A DNA stretch of 7,198 nucleotides, from NCBI GenBank assembly GCA_002345845.1, contig DDWF01000056.1, positions 7,321-14,518 of the forward strand, read 5' to 3'. Position numbers and translations under genes: made by a program. The first letter of the stretch is position 1; each line of letters begins with the position of its first letter. Under the pieces are notes generated by a model. It did no database searches. It saw only the letters and a program-made list of their open reading frames with translations, and was not told the origin of the DNA. Shown here one piece after another: positions 1 through 6,383 of the stretch. Origin of the DNA: Betaproteobacteria bacterium UBA2293. GTDB lineage: Bacteria; Pseudomonadota; Gammaproteobacteria; Burkholderiales; Rhodocyclaceae.

Positions 1-200
1 CGCCGCAATCGGCCATCCTCGGCATCCATGCCACCAAGGATCGTGCCATGGTGGAAAATGGTCAGGTCGTCGTGCGGCCGATGAACTATCTGGCCATGTC
101 CTACGATCACCGCATCATCGACGGCCGCGAAGCCGTCCTCGGCCTGGTGACCATGAAGGAAGCCCTGGAAGATCCTTCCCGTCTGCTGCTCGGCGTCTGA
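1..200 (+). CDS. odhB: Dihydrolipoyllysine succinyltransferase, E2 of 2-oxoglutarate dehydrogenase (3' end only)
   Basis: This is the C-terminal 65 residues of the E2 acyltransferase of the 2-oxoglutarate dehydrogenase complex, which transfers succinyl from lipoyl to CoA in the TCA cycle in the cytoplasm. The reading frame begins at base 3 and ends at TGA 198-200. The segment carries the acyltransferase active-site signature [13 protein letters not shown], with the catalytic His at 108-110 and the Asp at 120-122. It ends [11 protein letters not shown], very close to the end of E. coli SucB. The E2 of pyruvate dehydrogenase shares the DHRxxDG motif, but the SucB-like tail and the E3 gene directly downstream favour odhB/sucB. 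The lipoyl domain, E3-binding domain and start lie outside the window. Confidence 0.93.
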   Translation, partial: PQSAILGIHATKDRAMVENGQVVVRPMNYLAMSYDHRIIDGREAVLGLVTMKEALEDPSRLLLGV

Positions 201-213
201 TAGACGTCTGCCG

Positions 214-247
214 GCGCCAGTGTCCCTTTCCGGGCGCTGGCGCTTTT
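214..247 (+). terminator. Terminator-like hairpin between odhB and lpdA
   Basis: The left arm is GCGCCAGTG plus CCC (214-226, with T223 bulged). The loop is TTTCC (227-231) and the right arm is GGGCGCTGGCGC (232-243), followed by TTTT (244-247). The stem is 12 pairs including one T-G wobble. The U-run is short, so partial termination or processing/attenuation is more likely than a full stop. It begins 14 bases after the odhB stop and ends 16 bases before the lpdA Shine-Dalgarno. No separate lpdA promoter fits clearly in the gap, so read-through is presumably needed. Confidence 0.6.
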
Positions 248-262
248 GCACATCTGAAATCT

Positions 263-268
263 GAAAGG
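263..268 (+). promoter_or_regulatory. Ribosome-binding site of lpdA
   Basis: GAAAGG lies 7 bases before ATG 276. It supports that start, and the encoded protein then has the usual dihydrolipoyl dehydrogenase N-terminus with the FAD-binding strand a few residues in. Confidence 0.65.
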
Positions 269-275
269 TTTACCC

Positions 276-1700
276 ATGTCCAAGCAATTTGACGTCCTCG
301 TCATCGGCGGTGGCCCCGGCGGCTACATCGCTGCCATTCGCGCTTCCCAACTCGGTTTTTCGGCCGCCTGTGCCGAATCCAACCCCTACGCCGATCCGAA
401 GGGCGAGCCGCGCCTTGGCGGCACCTGCCTGAACGTCGGCTGCATTCCGTCCAAGGCCCTGCTACATACCTCGCACCTGTTTGAGGAAGCGAATCACAGC
501 TTCGAAGTCCAGGGCATCAAGGTTGGCAAGGCGACCATCGACGTGCCGACGATGAAGGCGCGCAAGGATGGCGTGGTCAATCAGCTGACCGGCGGCATCA
601 AGATGCTGCTCAAGAAGAACAAGGTCACCTTCCTCGCCGGCCACGGTTCCTTTGTCGCCAAGGAAGGCGAGTTCTGGAAGGTCAAGGTTGGTGCCGAGGA
701 AGTGCTGGCCAAGCAGGTCATCGTTGCCACCGGTTCCAAGGCCCGGCATCTGCCGAACCTGCCGGTCGACCAGAAGATCGTCATGGACAACGAAGGGGCG
801 CTGAATCAGGAATCCGTGCCGAAGAAGCTGGCCATCATCGGTGCCGGCGTCATCGGTCTGGAAATGGGTTCGGTCTGGCGTCGCGTGGGTGCCGAAGTCA
901 CCATCCTCGAAGCCATGCCGGACTTCCTGGCGGCTGCCGATGTCGACGTCGCCAAGGAAGCGCAGAAACTGTTCGTCAAGCAGGGCCTGAACATCCAGAT
1001 GGGCGTCTCGATTGGCGACATCAAGACGACCAAGAAGGGCGTCTCGATCGCTTACGCCGACAAGGATGGCAAGGAACAGAAGCTGGACGCTGATCGCCTG
1101 ATCGTCTCCATCGGTCGCGTTCCCAACACCGATGGCCTGAATGCCGAAGCGGTCGGCCTGCAACTGGACGAGCGCGGTTTTGTCGCGGTCGACGGCCATT
1201 GCAAGACCAACCTGCCGGGTGTCTGGGCAATCGGTGACGTTGTCCGTGGCCCGATGCTGGCGCACAAGGCGCACGAAGAAGGCGTCATGGTTGCCGAATT
1301 GATGGCTGGCCAGGCAGGTCACTGCAATTTCGACACCATTCCCTGGGTCATCTACACCTCGCCGGAAATCGCCTGGGTCGGCAAGACCGAGCAGCAGCTC
1401 AAGGCCGAGGGCGTCGACTACAAGACAGGCAAGGTTCCCTTCCTGGCCAATGGCCGGGCGCTGGGTATGGGCGATCCGTCCGGTTTCGTCAAGATGCTGG
1501 CCTGCAAGACGACCGATCGCATTCTCGGCGTCCATATCATCGGCGCCAACGCCTCGGAAATCATTGCCGAAGCCGTCGTCGCGATGGAATTTGGCGGTGC
1601 TTCCGAAGACCTGGCACGCATCTGCCACGCTCACCCGACCCTGTCGGAGACCGTGCATGAGGCCGCCCTGGCCTGCGACAAGCGGACGCTGAATTTCTGA
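276..1700 (+). CDS. lpdA: Dihydrolipoyl dehydrogenase (E3)
   Basis: This flavoprotein reoxidises dihydrolipoyl groups of 2-oxo acid dehydrogenase complexes with NAD+, forming NADH. It is 474 residues, the same length as E. coli Lpd. The N-terminal FAD-binding Rossmann motif GGGPGG is at residues 11-16. The redox-active disulfide is C51/C56 within [13 protein letters not shown], followed by ATG at 151-153. The NAD-binding motif GAGVIG is at 189-194 and the second FAD contact AIGDV at 318-322. The dimerisation domain ends in HAHPTLSE, where H453 and E458 form the expected catalytic dyad. There is no N-terminal lipoyl domain. Its position right after odhB makes it the E3 of the 2-oxoglutarate complex, though E3 is often shared with pyruvate dehydrogenase or glycine cleavage. 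All key residues are present and the gene looks functional. A strong terminator follows. Confidence 0.97.
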   Translation: MSKQFDVLVIGGGPGGYIAAIRASQLGFSAACAESNPYADPKGEPRLGGTCLNVGCIPSKALLHTSHLFEEANHSFEVQGIKVGKATIDVPTMKARKDGVVNQLTGGIKMLLKKNKVTFLAGHGSFVAKEGEFWKVKVGAEEVLAKQVIVATGSKARHLPNLPVDQKIVMDNEGALNQESVPKKLAIIGAGVIGLEMGSVWRRVGAEVTILEAMPDFLAAADVDVAKEAQKLFVKQGLNIQMGVSIGDIKTTKKGVSIAYADKDGKEQKLDADRLIVSIGRVPNTDGLNAEAVGLQLDERGFVAVDGHCKTNLPGVWAIGDVVRGPMLAHKAHEEGVMVAELMAGQAGHCNFDTIPWVIYTSPEIAWVGKTEQQLKAEGVDYKTGKVPFLANGRALGMGDPSGFVKMLACKTTDRILGVHIIGANASEIIAEAVVAMEFGGASEDLARICHAHPTLSETVHEAALACDKRTLNF

Positions 1701-1719
1701 TCAGCTGAGCGGTTTCGCC

Positions 1720-1754
1720 AAAAGGCGGGTTGCGGCAACGCACCCGCCTTTTTT
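1720..1754 (+). terminator. Intrinsic terminator after lpdA
   Basis: GGCGGGT (1724-1730), a bulged T (1731), GCG (1732-1734), loop GCAA (1735-1738), CGC (1739-1741) and ACCCGCC (1742-1748) are followed by six T (1749-1754). Four A (1720-1723) precede the stem and can pair with the first T residues. A GC-rich stem, a GNRA-type loop and a U-tract make a textbook Rho-independent terminator. It closes the odh operon 20 bases after the lpdA stop and separates it from zapE. The A-run on the left arm is short, so use in the opposite direction is possible but weaker. Confidence 0.9.
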
Positions 1755-1793
1755 CTTTGGCAGAATACGCCTTTCCCCTCACGCTTTCCCCCG

Positions 1794-2912
1794 ATGCCAC
1801 ACAGAAAACTGAATGTCGCCGCCCAGGGCATGCTCGACGCCTACAAGAACCTGCTCGATGCCCGCGGTTACATGGCCGATGCTGCCCAGCTGACGGCGGC
1901 GGCCGCCTTGCAGTCGCTGTACACCAACCTGCTGTCGTTCAAGGTTGACCGCAGCAGCACCCTGAAGCGCCTGCTGGCACCGCCCAAACCGCCGAAAGGG
2001 GTGTACTTCTGGGGCGGCGTCGGTCGCGGCAAGAGCTTCCTGATGGATTGCTTCTACGACTCCGTCCCCTATCGGCGCAAGAAGCGTCTGCATTTCCATT
2101 CCTTCATGCAGCAGATTCACCGCGATCTGGAGAAGTACAAGGGGGAAGCCGATCCGATGCTGAAGCTGGCAGCTGCTATTGCCAAGGATGTCCGCCTGCT
2201 CTGTTTCGATGAGTTCCACGTCTCTGACATCGCCGACGCGATGATTCTCGGGCGCCTGATGGACGGTCTGTTCGCCAACGGCGTGATCGTCGTCATGACC
2301 TCCAACTATCCGCCGGACATGCTCTATCCGAATGGCCTGCACCGGGAAAGCTTCCTGCCGACCATCGCCCTGCTGAAGAAACATCTCGACGTCTTCGAGG
2401 TCGATTCCGGTGTCGACTATCGCCTGCGTGCCCTCGAGCAGGTCGAGATTTACCATCATCCGGCGGACCAGGCAGCCGAGAAGAAGATGCTCGACTACTT
2501 TCGCATGGTCGCTGGCGAGGAAGGCAAGAAGGGGGGGCACATCGAGGTGCTCGGCCGTGAGATTGCCACCCTGCGCCGCGGCCATGGCGTCATCTGGTTC
2601 GATTTCCGCACCCTGTGCGGCGGGCCGCGTTCGCAGAATGACTATCTCGAAATCTCGCGCGGCTATCACACCGTGCTTCTCTCGCACATCCCGAAAATGA
2701 CCCAGCACCAGGCTTCCGAGGCGCGCCGCTTCACCTGGTTGGTCGATGTTTTCTACGACAACAAGGTGAAGCTGATTGCCACCGCCGATTGTCCGGCTGA
2801 CCAGTTGTATACCGACGGCACCCAAGCCAGCGAGTTCAAGCGCACCGTCAGCCGGCTGACCGAGATGAATTCGCGGGAATACCTGGCGCTGGCCCATATC
2901 GTCGCCCCCTGA
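1794..2912 (+). CDS. zapE: Cell division ATPase ZapE (AFG1 family)
   Basis: This is a P-loop ATPase of the AFG1/ZapE family, 372 residues against about 375 in E. coli. In E. coli, ZapE associates with the Z-ring and modulates FtsZ polymers during constriction; yeast Afg1 works in mitochondrial protein quality control. Walker A GGVGRGKS is at residues 74-81 and Walker B LLCFDE at 135-140. Sensor-like TSN is at 169-171, with LHRESF (182-187) just after. The family C-terminal blocks are FDFRTLC (269-275), ARRFTWLVDVFYD (310-322) and the terminal FKRTVSRLTEM (348-358). The start is uncertain. ATG 1794 has no Shine-Dalgarno and lies only 39 bases after the terminator; the next in-frame ATG (1830, residue 13) also lacks a good one, and I see no in-frame GTG or TTG between the terminator and 1794. 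A run of seven G at 2531-2537 sits inside the gene, but the frame is intact. Confidence 0.93.
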   Translation: MPHRKLNVAAQGMLDAYKNLLDARGYMADAAQLTAAAALQSLYTNLLSFKVDRSSTLKRLLAPPKPPKGVYFWGGVGRGKSFLMDCFYDSVPYRRKKRLHFHSFMQQIHRDLEKYKGEADPMLKLAAAIAKDVRLLCFDEFHVSDIADAMILGRLMDGLFANGVIVVMTSNYPPDMLYPNGLHRESFLPTIALLKKHLDVFEVDSGVDYRLRALEQVEIYHHPADQAAEKKMLDYFRMVAGEEGKKGGHIEVLGREIATLRRGHGVIWFDFRTLCGGPRSQNDYLEISRGYHTVLLSHIPKMTQHQASEARRFTWLVDVFYDNKVKLIATADCPADQLYTDGTQASEFKRTVSRLTEMNSREYLALAHIVAP

Positions 2913-2917
2913 GGAAA
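2911..2917 (+). promoter_or_regulatory. Ribosome-binding site overlapping the zapE stop
   Basis: GAGGAAA lies 3 bases before ATG 2921 (8 bases from the GAGG core was not required by other starts) and its first bases belong to the zapE stop codon TGA 2910-2912. The placement supports ATG 2921 as the start of the next gene and indicates co-transcription with zapE, probably with translational coupling. Confidence 0.7.
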
Positions 2918-2920
2918 GTC

Positions 2921-3724
2921 ATGAAATCTGCCGTCAAGGTCTTGCTGGCCGCGCTGCTCTCGCTGTGGTTCGGCCTGCTGGCGGCCCAGCAGATGGAAAT
3001 CATCCCCTTGCACAGCAAGACGGTGGATGAAGTATTGCCGGTGCTGCTGCCATTGGTCGAACCCGGCGGCACGCTGACCGGCATGAACAACCAGCTGTTC
3101 CTGAAGGCGTCGCCGCGCAACCGGGCCGAGATCAAGCAAGCGCTGGCGGCGATCGACAAGGCGCAACGGCGGCTGATCATCCGCATCGCCACCGACCGGC
3201 AGAGTGCGGCAGATGCGCGGGGCGCCCAGGGCAGCGGCGAGGTGACGGTCGGCAGCCGGCGCGGGGCCGACGCTCGCGTCAGCGTCTGGGACACGCGCAG
3301 CGCCGGCAGCGAGAATGCCGGGCAGATGGTGCAGACCGTCGATGGTGGCCGTGCCTTCATTCGCGTCGGCCGTTCGCTGGCCGTGCCGATGCGCCAGGTG
3401 ATCGTCGGCCCGGGCGGCGCGGTGGTCAATGAAACGGTGGTTTATCGGGATATTGGCAGCGGCTTCTATGCCCAGCCACGCGTCCATGGTGAGCGGGTGA
3501 CGCTGGAAATATCGCAACAATCCGAGCAGGAAGACTTCCGGGTGCCCGGCGGCAGCCGCTCGCAGCGCCTGGCAACCACCGTCTCCGGCCGTCTCGGCGA
3601 CTGGATCGAACTCGGCGGCAGCGGTGAGCAGGTGCGGAGCCAGGACGACGGGAGCTTCAGTGTCGGCACCGGCAGTCGCCGGGAAGCGCGCTCAATCTGG
3701 CTGCAGGTCGAAGCGCTGGATTGA
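2921..3724 (+). CDS. Exported short secretin-like protein (secretin N-domain, no full pore)
   Basis: The 267-residue protein begins with a clear signal peptide: Lys near the N-terminus, a hydrophobic core at about residues 7-20 and likely cleavage after LLAA (residue 22). Residues 25-80 read like a secretin N-domain (N1/KH-type fold): MEIIPLHSKTVDEVLPVLLP, then a hydrophobic NQLFLKAS strand and a helix ending in ALAAIDKAQRR. Near the C-terminus, VYRDIGSGFYAQPRVHG and ERVTLEIS resemble the secretin strand pair that reads like vtP.i..dg.V.l.i. TTVSGRLGDWIELGG (219-233) resembles the t.v.v.dGqti.iGG block. The linker at 95-140 is Gly/Ser/Arg-rich. GspD or PilQ secretins are more than twice this length, so a pore of its own is unlikely. 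No secretion or pilus genes are nearby; it follows zapE by 8 bases. A periplasmic assembly or pilus-accessory role is possible, but function is unknown. Confidence 0.75.
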   Translation: MKSAVKVLLAALLSLWFGLLAAQQMEIIPLHSKTVDEVLPVLLPLVEPGGTLTGMNNQLFLKASPRNRAEIKQALAAIDKAQRRLIIRIATDRQSAADARGAQGSGEVTVGSRRGADARVSVWDTRSAGSENAGQMVQTVDGGRAFIRVGRSLAVPMRQVIVGPGGAVVNETVVYRDIGSGFYAQPRVHGERVTLEISQQSEQEDFRVPGGSRSQRLATTVSGRLGDWIELGGSGEQVRSQDDGSFSVGTGSRREARSIWLQVEALD

Positions 3725-3730
3725 GGCCGC

Positions 3731-3747
3731 GGGCGTGGCAAACGCCC
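3731..3747 (+). other. Small hairpin after the secretin-like gene
   Basis: GGGCGT (3731-3736), loop GGCAA (3737-3741) and ACGCCC (3742-3747) form a perfect 6-pair stem beginning 6 bases after the stop. No T-tract follows, so it does not meet the criteria for an intrinsic terminator. It may protect the 3' end of the zapE transcript. Confidence 0.4.
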
Positions 3748-3754
3748 CGTCCAG

Positions 3755-3830
3755 ATCAAACGGGTTGATACATTTGTTGGGTTTTGCCGCGCGGTTTTGA
3801 CTTATCATGAATTTGCAATTCCTCTATTCG
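3755..3830 (+). promoter_or_regulatory. Probable promoter/operator region of the receptor operon
   Basis: This stretch is visibly richer in A and T than the flanking genes. TATCAT (3803-3808) matches five of six positions of a sigma-70 -10 box, but no good -35 lies at the usual spacing. TTGACT (3797-3802) is a good -35 word, but the best -10-like word after it, TCTATT (3823-3828), is 20 bases away. Two short dyads are present: ATCAA-ACGGG-TTGAT (3755-3769) and GAATT-TGC-AATTC (3809-3821). The second would sit at the start of transcription if TATCAT is the -10. A Fur-box-like 7-1-7 pattern was not seen. The full gap 3725-3858 holds no gene that I can support. Confidence 0.35.
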
Positions 3831-3858
3831 CCGGATTCGACGCACAGGCTTTCTGCAA

Positions 3859-5847
3859 ATGACCAACGTATTCCGCATATCGCTGTCCGCTCTTGCGCTG
3901 GCATTCATCGCACTGCCAGTCGGAGCCGAAAGCGGATCGCTCGACCTGACCGGATTCAGCCTGGAGGACTTGCTCGAAACCCGGATCACCGGCGCCGCCA
4001 AGTATGAGCAGAAACAAAGCGAGGTGGCCGCCGCCGTCAGTGTCATCACGCGCGACGAAATCAAGGCCTTCGGCTGGCGGACGCTGGATCAGGCGCTAGC
4101 CAGCCTGCCCGGTCTCCATCTTTCTTACGATCGCCAGTACAGTTCCCTGGGCACCCGAGGCATCGGCCTGCCCGGCGATTTCATCACCCGCGTGCTGGTT
4201 GCCATCAATGGCAATCGGGTCAACGACGCGGTTTATGATGCGGGCGCGATCGGTCGTGATTTTCCCGTCGACATGGATCTGATCGAACGCATCGAATTCA
4301 TTGCCGGCCCGGGCGGCGCCATCTACGGACAGAACGCCATGTTTGGCGTGGTCAATATCATCACCCGCAATGGTGCCATGCTCGACGGGGGCGAACTGGC
4401 GGGTGGCTGGCAGAGTGCTGCGGCCTTGCGCGAAGGGCGGGTCAGCTGGGGCAAGCGCCTGGACAACGGGACCGATGTCCTGCTCTCGGCTTCCGGCATG
4501 CGGGCGCACGGCGATGACTTGTCGATGGCGTACCCCGGGGCCGGTCCCGGCGGCAGCGATGTCGCCGGTCGGGCGCTCGGCCAGGATGGCGAGCGCGACG
4601 GGGAATTCATGGCGCGCCTCGGTCATGGTGCCTGGAGTGCCGACTTCATAGCCGGCGATCGGCGCAAGGACGATCCCACGGCGGCATTCTTTTCTGATGC
4701 GCTGGCGTCCGGACATTACCAGCGCGATGCTTACCGGCTGGCGCAACTGCAGTATCAGGACAATTTCGCCGCCGATACCGTGAACGTCCTGGGCCGCCTG
4801 TTTCACGGTCGCCAGCGCTATTCCTCCCGTTATCAATATGGCGGCGTCGTCAATTTCGCCCGCGGCGAGAGTGACTGGTATGGCGGGGAAGTGCGCCTGC
4901 TCTATACCGGCATTCGCCGCCACAAACTGGCCATCGGCCTGGAAGTGCAGCGCAACAGCCGGATCGAGCAGAGCAACGACGATCGCAGCACGCCGGGTCT
5001 GGACCTGAAGATCAGCGATTCGGGATCGCGGACTGGTCTCTATGTTCAGGATGAATGGCGATTTGCCGACGCCTGGACGGCCGTGCTCGGGCTGCGCATC
5101 GATCGCGGCAGCCTCGCCCCGACACGCCTCAGTCCGCGGGCGGCGCTGATCTGGCAGGCCTCGCCGCAAACTGCCCTGAAAGTCCTTTACGGCCGGGCCC
5201 ATCGGGCACCCAACGCCTACGAGCGCGATTACGATGACGGCATTTCTCAGGTCGCCAATCCGGGGCTGCGTGGCGAAACCGTCGACACGCTCGAGTTGCT
5301 GGCCGACCATCGACTGGCCCGCGATTTCAGTCTGCGGACCTCGATTTATCAATGGCGCTTACGCAACATCATCACCCTCGATACCGATGCGTTTTCCGGG
5401 CTGACCCAATACCAGTCCGGCGACAGCATCGACGCCCGGGGGGTGGAAGTGTCGTTGGCCCGGTCATGGGCGTCCGGCGTTCGCCTGCGCGGCAGCGTCG
5501 CCTATCAGCACCTGGCGTATGCCGACGGACGACAACTGGAAAATGCACCGCGTTGGCTGGGGCGGCTCAATGTCATCTATCCCCTGCCGTGGCTGGGTCT
5601 GCGCCTCGGCTACGAACTGCAGTACGAAGGACGGCGAAAGACGCTCGACGGCTCGATGCTCGATGCTTATGCGCTGTCGCACGTCAATCTGGTGGCTGAC
5701 AAATGGCTACGCGGCATGGAGGTTTCGCTCGGGGTGCGCAATCTGTTCGACCAGCGTTATCACCACCCGGGCGCCGATTCCAACTGGCAGAACAGACTTG
5801 AGCAGGATGGGCGCGACGTCATGCTCAGCGTGGGCTACCGCTTCTGA
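3859..5847 (+). CDS. TonB-dependent outer-membrane receptor
   Basis: This 662-residue outer-membrane receptor would import or sense a substrate using TonB energy. A signal peptide spans residues 1-23, with likely cleavage after VGA. The mature N-terminus holds SLEDLLETRITGAAKYEQK, a motif typical of a receptor subfamily with LEELL..VT..SK near the N-terminus. The plug domain (about 55-172) contains AAVSVITRDEI, TLDQALASLPG, RVLVAINGNRVND, LIERIEFIAGPGGAIYG and FGVVNIITR. The remaining ~490 residues are barrel-like, ending NLFDQRYHHPG and then SVGYRF, with the terminal Phe of outer-membrane barrels. There is no extra N-terminal signalling (STN) domain and no convincing TonB box. The substrate cannot be read from the sequence, and BtuB/CirA-like similarity is only general. 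Its start has a weak AGG (3846-3848) 10 bases upstream. Its stop overlaps the next start (TGATG), placing it first in an operon with a YfiR protein and a sensor kinase. Confidence 0.92.
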   Translation: MTNVFRISLSALALAFIALPVGAESGSLDLTGFSLEDLLETRITGAAKYEQKQSEVAAAVSVITRDEIKAFGWRTLDQALASLPGLHLSYDRQYSSLGTRGIGLPGDFITRVLVAINGNRVNDAVYDAGAIGRDFPVDMDLIERIEFIAGPGGAIYGQNAMFGVVNIITRNGAMLDGGELAGGWQSAAALREGRVSWGKRLDNGTDVLLSASGMRAHGDDLSMAYPGAGPGGSDVAGRALGQDGERDGEFMARLGHGAWSADFIAGDRRKDDPTAAFFSDALASGHYQRDAYRLAQLQYQDNFAADTVNVLGRLFHGRQRYSSRYQYGGVVNFARGESDWYGGEVRLLYTGIRRHKLAIGLEVQRNSRIEQSNDDRSTPGLDLKISDSGSRTGLYVQDEWRFADAWTAVLGLRIDRGSLAPTRLSPRAALIWQASPQTALKVLYGRAHRAPNAYERDYDDGISQVANPGLRGETVDTLELLADHRLARDFSLRTSIYQWRLRNIITLDTDAFSGLTQYQSGDSIDARGVEVSLARSWASGVRLRGSVAYQHLAYADGRQLENAPRWLGRLNVIYPLPWLGLRLGYELQYEGRRKTLDGSMLDAYALSHVNLVADKWLRGMEVSLGVRNLFDQRYHHPGADSNWQNRLEQDGRDVMLSVGYRF

Positions 5848-6383
5848 TGCGCTGGTCCGTTCGCCTGCCCGCTGTCTGCGCCCTCGCCAGCCTGCTGCTG
5901 TTCTCTGGCGGCATGCCGGGACGGGCGGTGGCGCAGAGCTTCACCGAATATCAACTGAAAGCCGGCGTGCTTTATAACTTCATCGCCTTGACCACCTGGC
6001 CGGAACCGCTCGGCGGGGTACTCAATGTCTGCGTTTATGGCCCGGATCCGTTTGCCGGTGAACTCGGCAAACTGGCCGGGAAGAAAGTCGGGGATCTGCG
6101 CCTGGCCGTGCTGTCGCTGCATAGCGCCAGCGGTTTGGCGCGCTGCCAGGTCGTCTTCGTCAGCCAGCCGGTACTCGGCAATCTGCCGCGGGTCCTCGAC
6201 GAAATCGGCCTGCGCCCGGTGCTGACCGTGGCCGATGCGCCTGGCGGCAATGCCGGCGTGGTGCTGAACATGGAACTGGAGCAGGGCAAGGTCAAATTCC
6301 AGGCCAATCTGCCGGTCGCCCGTGCCGCCGGCCTGCTCCTCAGTTCCAAGCTGCTTCGTCTGGCCAGTGAGGTGATCCAGTGA
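5847..6383 (+). CDS. YfiR-family periplasmic protein (DUF4154)
   Basis: The 178-residue protein has a signal peptide ending in AVAQ (residue 30). The family hallmark EYQLKAGVLYNFIALTTWP is at about 34-52, and the conserved C-terminal segment VKFQANLPVARAAGLLLSSK is at 149-168. In Pseudomonas and E. coli, YfiR is a periplasmic repressor that binds the sensor domain of the diguanylate cyclase YfiN/DgcN and is sequestered by the outer-membrane protein YfiB. Here C62 and C100 could form the disulfide matching the first Cys pair of P. aeruginosa YfiR. The second pair described there has no counterpart, since no other Cys lies in the mature region. ATG 5847 shares its A with the receptor stop. No Shine-Dalgarno is obvious, suggesting translation by coupling. 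The neighbouring sensor starts within its stop region, so this protein probably regulates that sensor. Confidence 0.9.
   Translation: MRWSVRLPAVCALASLLLFSGGMPGRAVAQSFTEYQLKAGVLYNFIALTTWPEPLGGVLNVCVYGPDPFAGELGKLAGKKVGDLRLAVLSLHSASGLARCQVVFVSQPVLGNLPRVLDEIGLRPVLTVADAPGGNAGVVLNMELEQGKVKFQANLPVARAAGLLLSSKLLRLASEVIQ
6369..6375 (+). promoter_or_regulatory. Ribosome-binding site deciding the GTG start of the sensor kinase
   Basis: GAGGTGA lies inside the last codons of the YfiR gene, with its GAGG core 7 bases before GTG 6380. It is the strongest Shine-Dalgarno in the right half of the window and supports the otherwise easily missed GTG start. Confidence 0.7.

Noticed and set aside
462..1658. Long open frame (398 codons) on the - strand opposite lpdA
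   Set aside because: It lies wholly antisense to a gene with every expected E3 motif. Its translation is rich in Asp, His, Gly and Gln with no recognisable domain, as expected from strong codon bias in GC-rich DNA.
1779..2897. Long open frame (372 codons) on the - strand opposite zapE
   Set aside because: It mirrors zapE almost end to end. The ZapE motifs are all on the + strand and the antisense protein shows no domain.
3731..3747. Hairpin after the secretin-like gene considered as an intrinsic terminator
   Set aside because: The stem is only 6 pairs and no T-tract follows, so it was kept only as a small hairpin.
3807..4007. Small + strand frame beginning just before the receptor gene, as a leader peptide candidate
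   Set aside because: It overlaps the receptor start out of frame, has no ribosome-binding site and shows no attenuator structure.
4096..5352. Open frame of 418 codons on the - strand opposite the receptor gene
   Set aside because: Antisense shadow of a clear TonB-dependent receptor; no signal, membrane segments or family motifs.
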